This document shows, piece after piece, positions 35,649-44,011 of a DNA stretch of 64,000 nucleotides. This stretch comes from Pseudomonadota bacterium (lineage in GTDB: Bacteria > Pseudomonadota > Gammaproteobacteria > Steroidobacterales > Steroidobacteraceae), in NCBI GenBank assembly GCA_016705325.1, contig JADIYJ010000006.1, forward strand, positions 124,001 to 188,000, written 5' to 3'. Position 1 is the stretch's first letter; each line of letters begins with the position of its first letter. The translations under genes and the position numbers were made by a program. The notes beneath the pieces were generated by a model. That model did no database searches, had not been told where the DNA came from, and worked only from the letters and a program-made list of their open reading frames with translations.

Positions 35649-38204
35649 TTACGCGCTGCGCGCGACCTCAAACCGGGCGAAGCACTCGATCTGGTCGCCG
35701 ACGCGGATGTCGTTGTACTTGACCACGCCGATGCCGCACTCGGTGCCGCCACGGACTTCGCCGACGTCGTCCTTGAACCGTCGCAGCGAATCGAGCTCGC
35801 CCTGGTGGATGACCACGTTTTCGCGCAGCACGCGCACGGGGTTACCGCGCTTGATGACGCCTTCGGTGACGAGGCATCCGGCCACGGTGCCGAACTTGCT
35901 CGACCGGAACACTTCGCGCACTTCGGCGAGGCCGACGATCTGCTCCTTGATCTCCGGCTTGAGCATGCCGGTTACCCAGCTGCGCACGTCGTCAAGCGCC
36001 TCGTAGATGATGCTGTAGTAATTGATCTCGACGCCCTGGTCCTTCATGGCGCTGCGCGCGGCGCCGTCCGCACGGACGTTGAAGCCGATGATGCGCGCGC
36101 GCGAAGCTGCAGCCAGCGATACGTCGGACTCGGTGATGCCGCCCACGCCGCTCGCGATGACCTTGACCGACGCCTCGTCGGTGCCGATCCTGGACAGCGA
36201 ATCGCGCAATGCCTCGGCGCTGCCCTGCACGTCGGCCTTGACGATGAGGTTGACGAACTGGCCGGCGTTCTCGCCCAGCTGCGAGAAGACGTCCTCGACC
36301 TTCTTCGTCGCGCCGGCAAGGCGCACGTCACGGTACTTGCCCTGGCGATACAAGGCGACCTCACGCGCCTTGCGCTCGCTCTCGACGACCAGCAGGTCGT
36401 CGCCGGCACCCGGCACATCCGACAACCCGAGCACCTGCACGGGCTGGGCCGGTCCGGCCGTCTGCACCTGCTTGCCCAGCGCGTCGAACAACGCACGCAC
36501 GCGGCCGAACTCCTGGCCCGCGATGATCGGATCGCCGGTCTTGAGCGTGCCGCGCTTCACCAGCACGGTCGCGACCGGACCGCGGCCCTTCTCGATGCTG
36601 GACTCGAGCACGACGCCCACGGCGAGGCCGGTGGTCGGCGCCTTGAGATCGAGCACTTCAGCCTGCAGCAGCACGGATTCGAGCAGCTTGTCGATGCCCT
36701 CGCCCGTCTTGGCGGACACGTTGACGAACATCACGTCGCCGCCCCATTCCTCGGGGATGACATTCTGCTTGCCGAGGTCGTTGCGCACGCGGTCAGGATC
36801 CGCGCCGTGCTTGTCGATCTTGTTGACGGCGACCACGATCGGCACTTCCGCCGCGCGGGCATGCTGGATGGCTTCGATCGTCTGCGGCATGACACCGTCG
36901 TCCGCAGCCACCACCAGGATGACGATGTCGGTGACGTTCGCACCACGGGCGCGCATCGCGGTGAATGCCGCGTGTCCCGGGGTGTCGATGAACGTGATCA
37001 GGCCCTTCGGCGTCTGCACCTGGTAGGCGCCGATGTGCTGCGTGATGCCGCCCGCCTCGCCCGCCGCCACCTTGGTGGTGCGGATGTGGTCGAGCAGCGA
37101 CGTCTTGCCGTGGTCGACGTGACCCATGATGGTCACGACCGGCGGACGCGGCAGCACTTCGATGTCGGCCGACGTCGCGAGCAACTGCTCTTCGAGCTGG
37201 TCTTCCTTCAGCGCGATTGCGGTGTGCCCGAATTCCTCGACGACGAGCGTGGCGGTGTCCTGGTCGATGGGCTGGTTGATCGTGGCCATCACGCCCATCT
37301 TCATCATCGTCTTGATGACTTCGTTGGCCTTGATCGCCATGCGGTTGGCGAGCTCGCCGACCGTGATGGTCTCCGGGATCTGCACGTCACGCTTGACCGG
37401 CGCGGTGGGCTCCACGAAACCGTGGCGCGCCTCGACCTGCACCTGGCCCGAACGGCGGTAACGGCCGGCAGGCTGCTGCTTCTTCTTGAAGCTCGCCTTG
37501 GCATTCGCCGACACGTGGAGTTCCTGGCGTCCGTACTTGGTCGCGGCGCCCGGTGCCTGTGCACGGCCGGGCGCCGACTCCGGCGTCCGAGCGGGCTTCG
37601 ACGGACGCGGGGGCTCCGCCGCGCGACGTTCGGCGTCGGCGCGCTCACGCTCGCGCTCGGTGCGGTCGCGGGCCTGCTGTTCGGCGGCATCACGGGCGTC
37701 GGCTTCGGCGCGCGCCCGCGCGGCTTCTTCCTGCACACGCCGCTCGTCCGCTTCGATGCGATCGCGCTCGATCTGTTCGGCGGCACGGCGGTCGTTCTCC
37801 GCGCGTTCCTGTTCCTGTTCCTGGCCCGTGACGTCCTCGACGGTGCGCAGCTTGTCGACCACTTCCTGGCGCTGGCGCTGCTCTTCCTCGATGACCGACC
37901 GGTTCAGGTAGGTCTTCTTGCGCCGGACCTCGACCGCGACCGTGCGGGCGCGGCCCAGTGTGGATGCGAGCTTGATCTCCTGCTGCGACTTGCGCTGCAG
38001 GGTGATCTTGCGCGGTGCCGCTGCGTCTTCGCCATGACGTCCGTGCGCGCGGCGCAGGTGCGTCAGCAACTCCATCTTGGCTTCCTCGCTGATGATGTCG
38101 TCAGCGCCACCGACCTTGATGCCCGCCTCGCCCAGCTGCGTGAGCAGCCGGTCGACGGGGACCTTCAGGACCTCCGCAAACTGCGTGACCGTTACTTCTG
38201 CCAT
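35649..38204 (-). CDS. infB: translation initiation factor IF-2
   Basis: IF-2 is the GTPase that places fMet-tRNA on the 30S subunit and joins subunits. The 851-residue protein has the N-terminal IF2N domain (MAEVTVTQFAEVLKVPVDRL), a long charged Arg/Glu/Ala-rich linker of about 200 residues, a second IF2N segment, the G domain (MGHVDHGKTSLLDHIRT, DTPGHAAFTAMR, NKID) and the C-terminal IF2 domains. The G domain lies near residues 355-520. It is 16 bases downstream of nusA. Confidence 0.97.
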   Translation of the reverse strand: MAEVTVTQFAEVLKVPVDRLLTQLGEAGIKVGGADDIISEEAKMELLTHLRRAHGRHGEDAAAPRKITLQRKSQQEIKLASTLGRARTVAVEVRRKKTYLNRSVIEEEQRQRQEVVDKLRTVEDVTGQEQEQERAENDRRAAEQIERDRIEADERRVQEEAARARAEADARDAAEQQARDRTERERERADAERRAAEPPRPSKPARTPESAPGRAQAPGAATKYGRQELHVSANAKASFKKKQQPAGRYRRSGQVQVEARHGFVEPTAPVKRDVQIPETITVGELANRMAIKANEVIKTMMKMGVMATINQPIDQDTATLVVEEFGHTAIALKEDQLEEQLLATSADIEVLPRPPVVTIMGHVDHGKTSLLDHIRTTKVAAGEAGGITQHIGAYQVQTPKGLITFIDTPGHAAFTAMRARGANVTDIVILVVAADDGVMPQTIEAIQHARAAEVPIVVAVNKIDKHGADPDRVRNDLGKQNVIPEEWGGDVMFVNVSAKTGEGIDKLLESVLLQAEVLDLKAPTTGLAVGVVLESSIEKGRGPVATVLVKRGTLKTGDPIIAGQEFGRVRALFDALGKQVQTAGPAQPVQVLGLSDVPGAGDDLLVVESERKAREVALYRQGKYRDVRLAGATKKVEDVFSQLGENAGQFVNLIVKADVQGSAEALRDSLSRIGTDEASVKVIASGVGGITESDVSLAAASRARIIGFNVRADGAARSAMKDQGVEINYYSIIYEALDDVRSWVTGMLKPEIKEQIVGLAEVREVFRSSKFGTVAGCLVTEGVIKRGNPVRVLRENVVIHQGELDSLRRFKDDVGEVRGGTECGIGVVKYNDIRVGDQIECFARFEVARSA

Positions 38205-38220
38205 GTAATCAGACCTCCGC

Positions 38221-39717
38221 TCACGCCTGCTGGCCCTGTTCGAACCAGTGCTTGCGCGCAGCGAGAATCAACTCGCCCGCGCGCTTCCCGTCGAGATCCG
38301 GGATCTCGGCGAGGTCGTCGATCGCCTGCTCGGCCAGGTCTTCACGAGTCACGATGCCGTGGCGCGCAAGTTCCGCCGCCAGGGTGCCGTCCATGCCTTC
38401 GATTTCGAGCAGGTCCGCAGCCGGCGCCGCGACCGTCTCCTCGCTCGCGATCGCCTGCGTCAGCAGCACGTCGCGGGCGCGATTGCGCAGTTCCTGCACG
38501 ATCGCTTCGTCGAATTCCTCGATCGACGCGATCTCGGACTGCGGCACGTAGGCGATTTCCTCGATGCTCGAGAAGCCTTCCTGCACCAGGATCGCCGCGA
38601 CGTCTTCGTCGACGTCGAGCTGCTGCATGAACAGTTCGCGCAGCACCTTCTGCTCGGACTCGCTTTTCTCCTCGGCCGCCTGCTCGCTCATGATGTTGAG
38701 CTTCCAGCCGGTGAGTTCGCTCGCGAGACGGATGTTCTGGCCGCCGCGGCCGATGGCCTGCGACAGCTTCTCTTCCGCCACGGCGATGTCCATCGAATGC
38801 GACTCTTCATCCATGACAATCGAGCTGACTTCCGCCGGCTGCATCGCGTTGATGACGAACTGCGCGGGGTTGTCGTCGAACGGAATGATGTCGACGCGTT
38901 CGCCGGCGATCTCGTTCGAGACCGCCTGCACGCGCGAACCGCGCATGCCGACGCAGGCGCCGACCGGATCGATGCGCGGATCGTTGCTGCGGACGGCGAT
39001 CTTGGCGCGGGCGCCGGAATCGCGCGCGGCACCGAGGATGTTGATCAGGCCCTGGCCCACTTCCGGCACCTCGAGCTTGAACAGCTCGATCAGGAACTCC
39101 GGCGCCGTGCGCGTCAGGAACAGCTGCGGACCGCGCGGCTCGGAGCGCACGTCCTTCAGGAAGGCCTTGATGCGGTCCTGCGTGCGGACCGGCTCGCGCG
39201 GGATCATCTGGTCGCGCGGGATGAAGCCTTCGGCGTTGCCGCCGAGGTCGACGAAGATGCCGTTGCGGTCGACGCGCTTCACCAGGCCGGAGACCAGCGT
39301 GCCGATGCGGGCTTTGTAGAGTTCGACGACCTGCGCGCGTTCTGCCTCGCGCACTTTCTGCACGATGACCTGCTTCGCGGTCTGCGCCGCGATGCGGCCG
39401 AACGCAACCGACTCGAGCGGCACTTCGACGTAACCACCCGGCTCGGCTTCCGGCGAGACGTCGAGGGCGTCCTCGAGGCGCAGCTCCTTGTCCGGGAACT
39501 CGAGTTCGGTCGAGTCGTCGGCAAAGACCTTCCAGCGCTGGAAGGTGTCGTAGTCACCCGTCTTGCGGTTGATCGAAACGCGCACGTCGATTTCTTCGCC
39601 GTACTTCTTGCGCGTGGCGGACGCGAGCGCGGCTTCGAGTGCCTCGAAGATGATGTCCTTCTCGACGCCCTTCTCGTTCGAGACGGCATCCACGACCATC
39701 AGGATCTCTTTGTTCAT
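38221..39717 (-). CDS. nusA: transcription termination/antitermination factor NusA
   Basis: NusA binds RNA polymerase and modulates pausing, intrinsic termination and antitermination. The 498-residue protein has the N-terminal polymerase-binding domain (MNKEILMVVDAVSNEKGVEK), an S1 domain (VSGLVKRVDRNGIFVDLGG), two KH domains (CVGMRGSRVQAVSNEI; IGRGGQNIRLASELTGW) and two acidic C-terminal repeats. The ATG at 39717 is the family start, 28 bases after rimP. The terminator pair ahead of rimP may be the target of NusA autoregulation. Confidence 0.97.
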   Translation of the reverse strand: MNKEILMVVDAVSNEKGVEKDIIFEALEAALASATRKKYGEEIDVRVSINRKTGDYDTFQRWKVFADDSTELEFPDKELRLEDALDVSPEAEPGGYVEVPLESVAFGRIAAQTAKQVIVQKVREAERAQVVELYKARIGTLVSGLVKRVDRNGIFVDLGGNAEGFIPRDQMIPREPVRTQDRIKAFLKDVRSEPRGPQLFLTRTAPEFLIELFKLEVPEVGQGLINILGAARDSGARAKIAVRSNDPRIDPVGACVGMRGSRVQAVSNEIAGERVDIIPFDDNPAQFVINAMQPAEVSSIVMDEESHSMDIAVAEEKLSQAIGRGGQNIRLASELTGWKLNIMSEQAAEEKSESEQKVLRELFMQQLDVDEDVAAILVQEGFSSIEEIAYVPQSEIASIEEFDEAIVQELRNRARDVLLTQAIASEETVAAPAADLLEIEGMDGTLAAELARHGIVTREDLAEQAIDDLAEIPDLDGKRAGELILAARKHWFEQGQQA

Positions 39718-39745
39718 CGCTCGTCGTCCTCTGAATCGTCTGCGG

Positions 39746-40201
39746 TCAGAAAACGGGCGCGAGGTGCGCCTTCCTGATCCCCGCAATCGGCAGCCGGTAC
39801 CGCCGGCCGTCCACCTCAACCTCGATCGTGTCGTCCCCGGCCGCGACCAGCCGGCCCTTGAACCGGCGGCGCTGCTCGACGGGATGCACCATCTCCACGC
39901 AAACCTGCTCGCCCGCGTACGGCGCGAAATGCCGCGCCACGCGCAGCGGCCGCTCGACACCCGGCGACGACACCTCGAGGGTGTAGTTACCCGGAATCGG
40001 ATCGGCGGCATCGAGCGTCTCGCTGACCGCCCGGCTCGCCCGCTCGCAGTCCGCGACCGTGATGCCCTCGTGGGCTTCCGTGTCGAGGTAGATGCGCAGC
40101 AAGGCGCTGCCACGGCCCGGCAGAAACTCGAGTTCCCAGAGGTCGTAGCCGAGCCCGGCAATGACCGGCTGCAACAGCGCCGCCAGCTTGTCCCTGAGCA
40201 T
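39746..40201 (-). CDS. rimP: ribosome maturation factor RimP
   Basis: RimP acts early in 30S assembly. The 151-residue protein shows the family features YDLWELEFLPG, LRIYLDTEAHEGITVADCE and LEVSSPGVERPLR. The ATG at 40201 begins MLRDKLAALLQPVIAGLGY; upstream in-frame codons would extend across the terminator hairpins and are rejected. It is the first gene of the rimP-nusA-infB-rbfA-truB-rpsO-pnp series. Confidence 0.96.
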   Translation of the reverse strand: MLRDKLAALLQPVIAGLGYDLWELEFLPGRGSALLRIYLDTEAHEGITVADCERASRAVSETLDAADPIPGNYTLEVSSPGVERPLRVARHFAPYAGEQVCVEMVHPVEQRRRFKGRLVAAGDDTIEVEVDGRRYRLPIAGIRKAHLAPVF

Positions 40202-40222
40202 CGCTCGTCCTCGCGCGTACCC

Positions 40223-40253
40223 CAAAAACGAAAAATGGGCCCGCGGCCCATTT
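40223..40253 (-). terminator. intrinsic terminator 2 in the rimP leader
   Basis: On the minus strand AAATGGGCC and GGCCCATTT form a 9-bp stem with loop GCG, followed by TTTTTCGTTTTT. This is a canonical intrinsic terminator ending only 22 bases before the rimP start, leaving no room for a promoter in between. Confidence 0.85.
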
Positions 40254-40285
40254 CTCCTTCCTGCAACCGGCCGCACCGGCCATTG

Positions 40286-40312
40286 CAAAAGAAAAATCCC
40301 CGCTTGCGGGGA
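40286..40312 (-). terminator. intrinsic terminator 1 in the rimP leader
   Basis: The minus strand has a CCCCGC/GCGGGG stem with loop AA, extended by flanking pairs and followed by ATTTTTCTTTT. It lies 33 bases upstream of terminator 2 and 176 bases after the stop of the tyrosine-catabolism aminotransferase gene. It may end that operon, attenuate rimP, or both. Confidence 0.85.
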
Positions 40313-40488
40313 CCTCTTTGGCGAATCACCCGCCGCCTCAAAGCGCCGCGAGGTGCCATGAACCGGCCAAGGTCCGCCCCGCCCAACGGGCAACACGGAT
40401 ACCTCGGACCATGGATTCTATAGTAAACGTGCCCTTTCCGGCTAGTCGCGTCCGCAGGACTTCCCGGTCTGCCCTGATCACCCTTGGA

Positions 40489-41679
40489 TCAGGTGAGCAG
40501 GTTGGCGACCGCGTCGGCCACGTAGTCCACGTTGGCGTCGCTGATGCCAGCCACGTTCACGCGCCCGTCGGGGGGCATGTAGATGTGGTGCACGTCCCGC
40601 AGCCGCGCGATGTCCGCCTCCGGCAGCCCGAGCAACGAGAACATCCCGCGTTGCTGCGTGACCCAGCCGAAGTCCTGGCCCGGCAGCCGGGCGGCCAGGC
40701 GGGCCGCGAACAGCGCGCGCAATGACTTCATTCGGGCCACCATGGAGCCAACCTCCGCTTCCCACTGCTGCCGCAGGGACGCATCGGCCAGCACGCGGGC
40801 GACGATGGCCGCGCCGTGATCCGGGGGCATGGAATACATGCGCCGGGCCAGCCGGGCCTGGTGCGTACCGATGGCAGTACTGGCCGCGTTGCTGGCCGAA
40901 ATGACCGCCAGGGCACCGGTTCGCTCACGGTACAGGCCAAAGTTCTTGGAGCACGACACCGCGAGCAGGAGTTCCGGCACCCGCTCGGCCAGCGTACGCA
41001 GCCCGACCACGTCAGTCTCGAGGTTGTCGCCAAACCCCTGGTACGCGAGGTCGACAAAGGGCACCAGTCCCCGGCGCTCTATCACCGCAGCGAGCGCCTG
41101 CCACTGGTCCGGCGACAGGTCGGCGCCGGTCGGGTTGTGGCAGCATGCATGCAGCACCAGCAGCGATTCTGCCGGCAACTGGTCGATGCGGGAGAGCATG
41201 GCGTCGAACGCCACCGCTCGACGGGCCGTGTCGAAATACGGGTAGCGCTCGAGCCTCATGCCTGAATTGCCGATGAGCGGTTCGTGGTTGGCCCACGTCG
41301 GATCGCTCACGTGCACGACGGTGTCCGGCCGGGCGGTCTTGACGAGTTCGGCACCGAGCCTGAGCGCGCCGCAGCCGCCGACGGTCTGGATCGTCGAGGT
41401 GCGGTCCGCGAGCCCGGTCGCAAGTGGCCCGAGCGCAAGGGCAATGATCCGTTCGTTGAACTCGACGTTGCCCGCCGGACCCACGTAACTCTTCGTGGTC
41501 TGCGCGCCAATCAGCGCGCGTTCGGCCTCGCGCACCGCCGCAGGCACCGGCGTATTGCCGCAAGCGTCGCGGTAAACACCGACTCCCAGGTCCACCTTCA
41601 GTGGCGAAGAATCGCGGCGGTACGCAGTGGTGACGCCGAGGATCGAGTCAGGCGCGAGCGGTTCCAGCGTCTCGAACAT
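40489..41679 (-). CDS. aromatic amino acid aminotransferase (TyrB/AspC family)
   Basis: This class I PLP aminotransferase of the aspartate/aromatic branch has 396 residues. It contains VDLGVGVYRDACGNTPV at the N-terminus, HACCHNPTGADLS, FVDLAYQGFG, the Schiff-base lysine in SCSKNFGLYRERTG and the substrate-carboxylate Arg near the end (GRVNVAGIS). The ATG at 41679 begins MFETLEPLAPDSILG. It is last in the hpd-hmgA-fah series, so it probably converts tyrosine to 4-hydroxyphenylpyruvate, the HPPD substrate. Aspartate activity is also possible. Confidence 0.88.
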   Translation of the reverse strand: MFETLEPLAPDSILGVTTAYRRDSSPLKVDLGVGVYRDACGNTPVPAAVREAERALIGAQTTKSYVGPAGNVEFNERIIALALGPLATGLADRTSTIQTVGGCGALRLGAELVKTARPDTVVHVSDPTWANHEPLIGNSGMRLERYPYFDTARRAVAFDAMLSRIDQLPAESLLVLHACCHNPTGADLSPDQWQALAAVIERRGLVPFVDLAYQGFGDNLETDVVGLRTLAERVPELLLAVSCSKNFGLYRERTGALAVISASNAASTAIGTHQARLARRMYSMPPDHGAAIVARVLADASLRQQWEAEVGSMVARMKSLRALFAARLAARLPGQDFGWVTQQRGMFSLLGLPEADIARLRDVHHIYMPPDGRVNVAGISDANVDYVADAVANLLT

Positions 41680-41733
41680 GGCAACACCTGTGCGGGCGGA
41701 CCGCCGCATGATGCCCGAGTCTGGCGCCTCGGG

Positions 41734-42735
41734 TCAGTCGCGGGTGAAACGGGCCTGGGCCGCGATCACCTGCTGATCGATCGCGCCGAACAGGCTGGTG
41801 CCGTCGCGACCGAACATTTCTATCCGCACGCGGTCGCCGAAGCACAGGAACGGCGTCGTTGGCTTGCCCTTCGCGATCTGCTCGAGCGCACGGGTTTCCG
41901 CCAGGCAGGACGACCCGCTGGAGCGGTCGCAATTGGAGACCGTCCCCGAACCGATGACCGTCCCGGCGCCCAGCCGTCGCGTCCTGGTCACGTGCGCGAT
42001 CAATTGCGCGAAATCGAACGTCATGTCGACGCCCGCGTTCGGCTGGCCGAACAGCGTGCCGTTGATGTGCGACAGCAGTGGCAAGTGCACCTTGCATCCC
42101 TGCCAGGCCTCGCCGAGTTCATCGGGCGTGATCGCGCACGGACCAAACGACGTGGCGGGTTTCGATTGGTAGAAACCGAACCCCTTGGCCAGCTCGGCCG
42201 GGATCAGGTTCCGCAGCGACCAGTCATTGACCAGCATGAGCAGCTTGATGTGACTGGCAGCCTCGTCGACGGCGGTCAGCATCGGCACGTCGTCCGTGAT
42301 CACCGCGAGTTCGCCCTCGAGGTCGATGCCGTAGTCCTCGCTCGGGAATGGCACCTCGGCGGTCGGCGGGATGAAATCGTCCGAGCCGCCCTGGTACACG
42401 AGCGGGTCGGTCCAGAAACTCGGCGGCATGTCGGCAGCGCGCGCCTTGCGCACGAGCTCGACGTGGTTGACGTAGGCCGAGCCATCGACCCAGTGGTGAG
42501 AACGCGGCAGCGGCGCCAGCGCCGCTTGCGGGTCGAACGGCAGCGCGCCGCCAACGTCGCCTGCGGCGAGGCGGTCGGACACCTCGAGCAGCAGCGGTGC
42601 GATGCGAGACCAGTCGTCGAGCGCCGCCTGCAGCGTCGGCGCGATGGCAGGCACGGGAATCGCCCGCGTCAGGTCACGGCTGACGACGACCAGCTGGCCG
42701 TCCCGGGTGCCGTTGCGCAGGGTGGCGAGCTTCAC
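41734..42735 (-). CDS. fumarylacetoacetate hydrolase family protein
   Basis: The enzyme is expected to split fumarylacetoacetate into fumarate and acetoacetate, the last step of homogentisate breakdown. The 333-residue protein has the N-terminal domain starting KLATLRNGTRDGQLVVVS, and the metal and catalytic region PFPSEDYGIDLEGELAV, with the acidic ligands expected for the FAH fold, and GAGTVIGSGTVSN. The GTG at 42735 overlaps the hmgA stop (GTGA). Its place next to hmgA supports the substrate. Confidence 0.88.
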   Translation of the reverse strand: MKLATLRNGTRDGQLVVVSRDLTRAIPVPAIAPTLQAALDDWSRIAPLLLEVSDRLAAGDVGGALPFDPQAALAPLPRSHHWVDGSAYVNHVELVRKARAADMPPSFWTDPLVYQGGSDDFIPPTAEVPFPSEDYGIDLEGELAVITDDVPMLTAVDEAASHIKLLMLVNDWSLRNLIPAELAKGFGFYQSKPATSFGPCAITPDELGEAWQGCKVHLPLLSHINGTLFGQPNAGVDMTFDFAQLIAHVTRTRRLGAGTVIGSGTVSNCDRSSGSSCLAETRALEQIAKGKPTTPFLCFGDRVRIEMFGRDGTSLFGAIDQQVIAAQARFTRD

Positions 42736-43859
42736 CTGGATTTCCAGCTGTCGACGTAACCGGTCCACTCCACCGCGAGTCCGCCGGCGCTGACATCGAT
42801 CGGATCGCGTGTATCGATCATCACCGCGTATTCATCGGTCGCAGGCCTGGTCTGCTCGAACATCCGCGTGAGCGCCTGCGGATGCGGACCGTGCGTGAAT
42901 CCCGCCGGATGGTACGTGAGCATGCCCGGATGGATATTGTCGCGGCTGAAGAAGTCGCCTGCGTGATAGAAAATGACTTCGTCGTAGTCGTCGTTGTTGT
43001 GGAAGAACGGCACCTTCAGTGCCTTCGGGTCCGTCTCGAACGGCCGCGGCACGAAGGTACAGACGACGAAGCGTGAAGACAGGAACGTGGTGTGCGCCGA
43101 AGGCGGCAGGTGGTAGCGGTGACTCATCAGCGGACGGATGTCGCGCACGTTGAGCCGCACCGGCGCGAGTTCGCCGTGCCAGCCGATGGCATCCAGCGGA
43201 TTGAACGGAAAAGTGATGCGCGAGATCGCGCCGCGGCGCTTCACCTCGACCTGCCAGCCCTGCGTTGCCGACTGCTGCGCCTTGAACGCCGTGTCGATGC
43301 GCGGCGTATCGAGGATCGCCGGATCGAAGATCGCGTGCGGACCGACGAGGCCCTTGTCGGGGAGCATGTAGCTCGCGTTGGTGGACTCGATCAACAGCAC
43401 GTCGATCGGTGCAGTGATCTCGAGCCGCCACATCGTCCCGCGCGGCAGCATGAGGTAGTCGCCGGCATGCAGGTCCAGGTGCCCGAAATCGCAGTAGAGT
43501 CCAGCGTCGCCGCTGTGCACGAACAGCAGCTCGTCGCCGTCCGCATTGCGCGCGAGCTTGTCCATGCTCTGCGACAGGCGCCAGAAGCGGACGCGGCACG
43601 AGGCATTCGCGAGCACCTCGGCGGCCGACCATGGACTGGTCGGCCCGACCGGCAACTGCGTCAAGTCGAGCGCACGCGGTCGCAACGGGCCCTCGAACGC
43701 GCTCCAACCCGTCGGCGGGTGACGATGGTGGAAGAACGCGGCCGGGCCGAAGAACCCCTCCTTGCTCATCTCGCGTTCGTACGTGCCTGCGGGCAAGTCG
43801 CAGTGCGCCTGTCGCGAGGCGACGCCTTCGACTCTCGACAACGGTATGTAACGTTTCAA
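42732..43859 (-). CDS. hmgA: homogentisate 1,2-dioxygenase
   Basis: HmgA opens the aromatic ring of homogentisate with O2 to give maleylacetoacetate, using Fe2+. The 375-residue protein shows the short bacterial form, with VPFFHNNDDYDEVIFYHAGDF, GMLTYHPAGFTHGPHP and the conserved His/Glu ligands. The start at 43859 follows a repeat-filled gap of about 150 bases after hpd. It overlaps the fah gene by 4 bases. Confidence 0.92.
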   Translation of the reverse strand: MKRYIPLSRVEGVASRQAHCDLPAGTYEREMSKEGFFGPAAFFHHRHPPTGWSAFEGPLRPRALDLTQLPVGPTSPWSAAEVLANASCRVRFWRLSQSMDKLARNADGDELLFVHSGDAGLYCDFGHLDLHAGDYLMLPRGTMWRLEITAPIDVLLIESTNASYMLPDKGLVGPHAIFDPAILDTPRIDTAFKAQQSATQGWQVEVKRRGAISRITFPFNPLDAIGWHGELAPVRLNVRDIRPLMSHRYHLPPSAHTTFLSSRFVVCTFVPRPFETDPKALKVPFFHNNDDYDEVIFYHAGDFFSRDNIHPGMLTYHPAGFTHGPHPQALTRMFEQTRPATDEYAVMIDTRDPIDVSAGGLAVEWTGYVDSWKSR

Positions 43860-43916
43860 GGTTGCACCTTTTCGCGAGGGGTTCGGGGTTGCTCGGGAGG
43901 ACGCCCTGCTAACCCC

Positions 43917-44011
43917 TTCCTGCCCTTCCTGCCCTTCCTGCCCTTCCTGCCCTTCCTGCCCTTCCTGCCCTTCCTGCCCTTCCTGCCCTTCCTGCCCTTC
44001 CTGCCCTTCCT
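43917..44011. repeat. 9-bp tandem repeat TTCCTGCCC, ten copies
   Basis: Ten exact copies of TTCCTGCCC (43917-44006) plus a partial unit fill most of the gap between hpd and hmgA and touch the hpd stop codon. The transcribed strand reads GGGCAGGAA repeated, which supplies many GGG tracts at 6-base intervals and repeated AGGAA, a Shine-Dalgarno-like string. There are no spacers, so it is not a CRISPR array. Confidence 0.97.

Noticed and set aside
35625..38630. 1001-codon open frame on the plus strand antisense to infB
   Set aside because: It is the complement of infB, has no protein-family features, and such long antisense frames are expected in GC-rich coding DNA.
43917..44011. CRISPR array
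   Set aside because: Units are 9 bases and directly adjacent with no spacers, and no cas genes are present.
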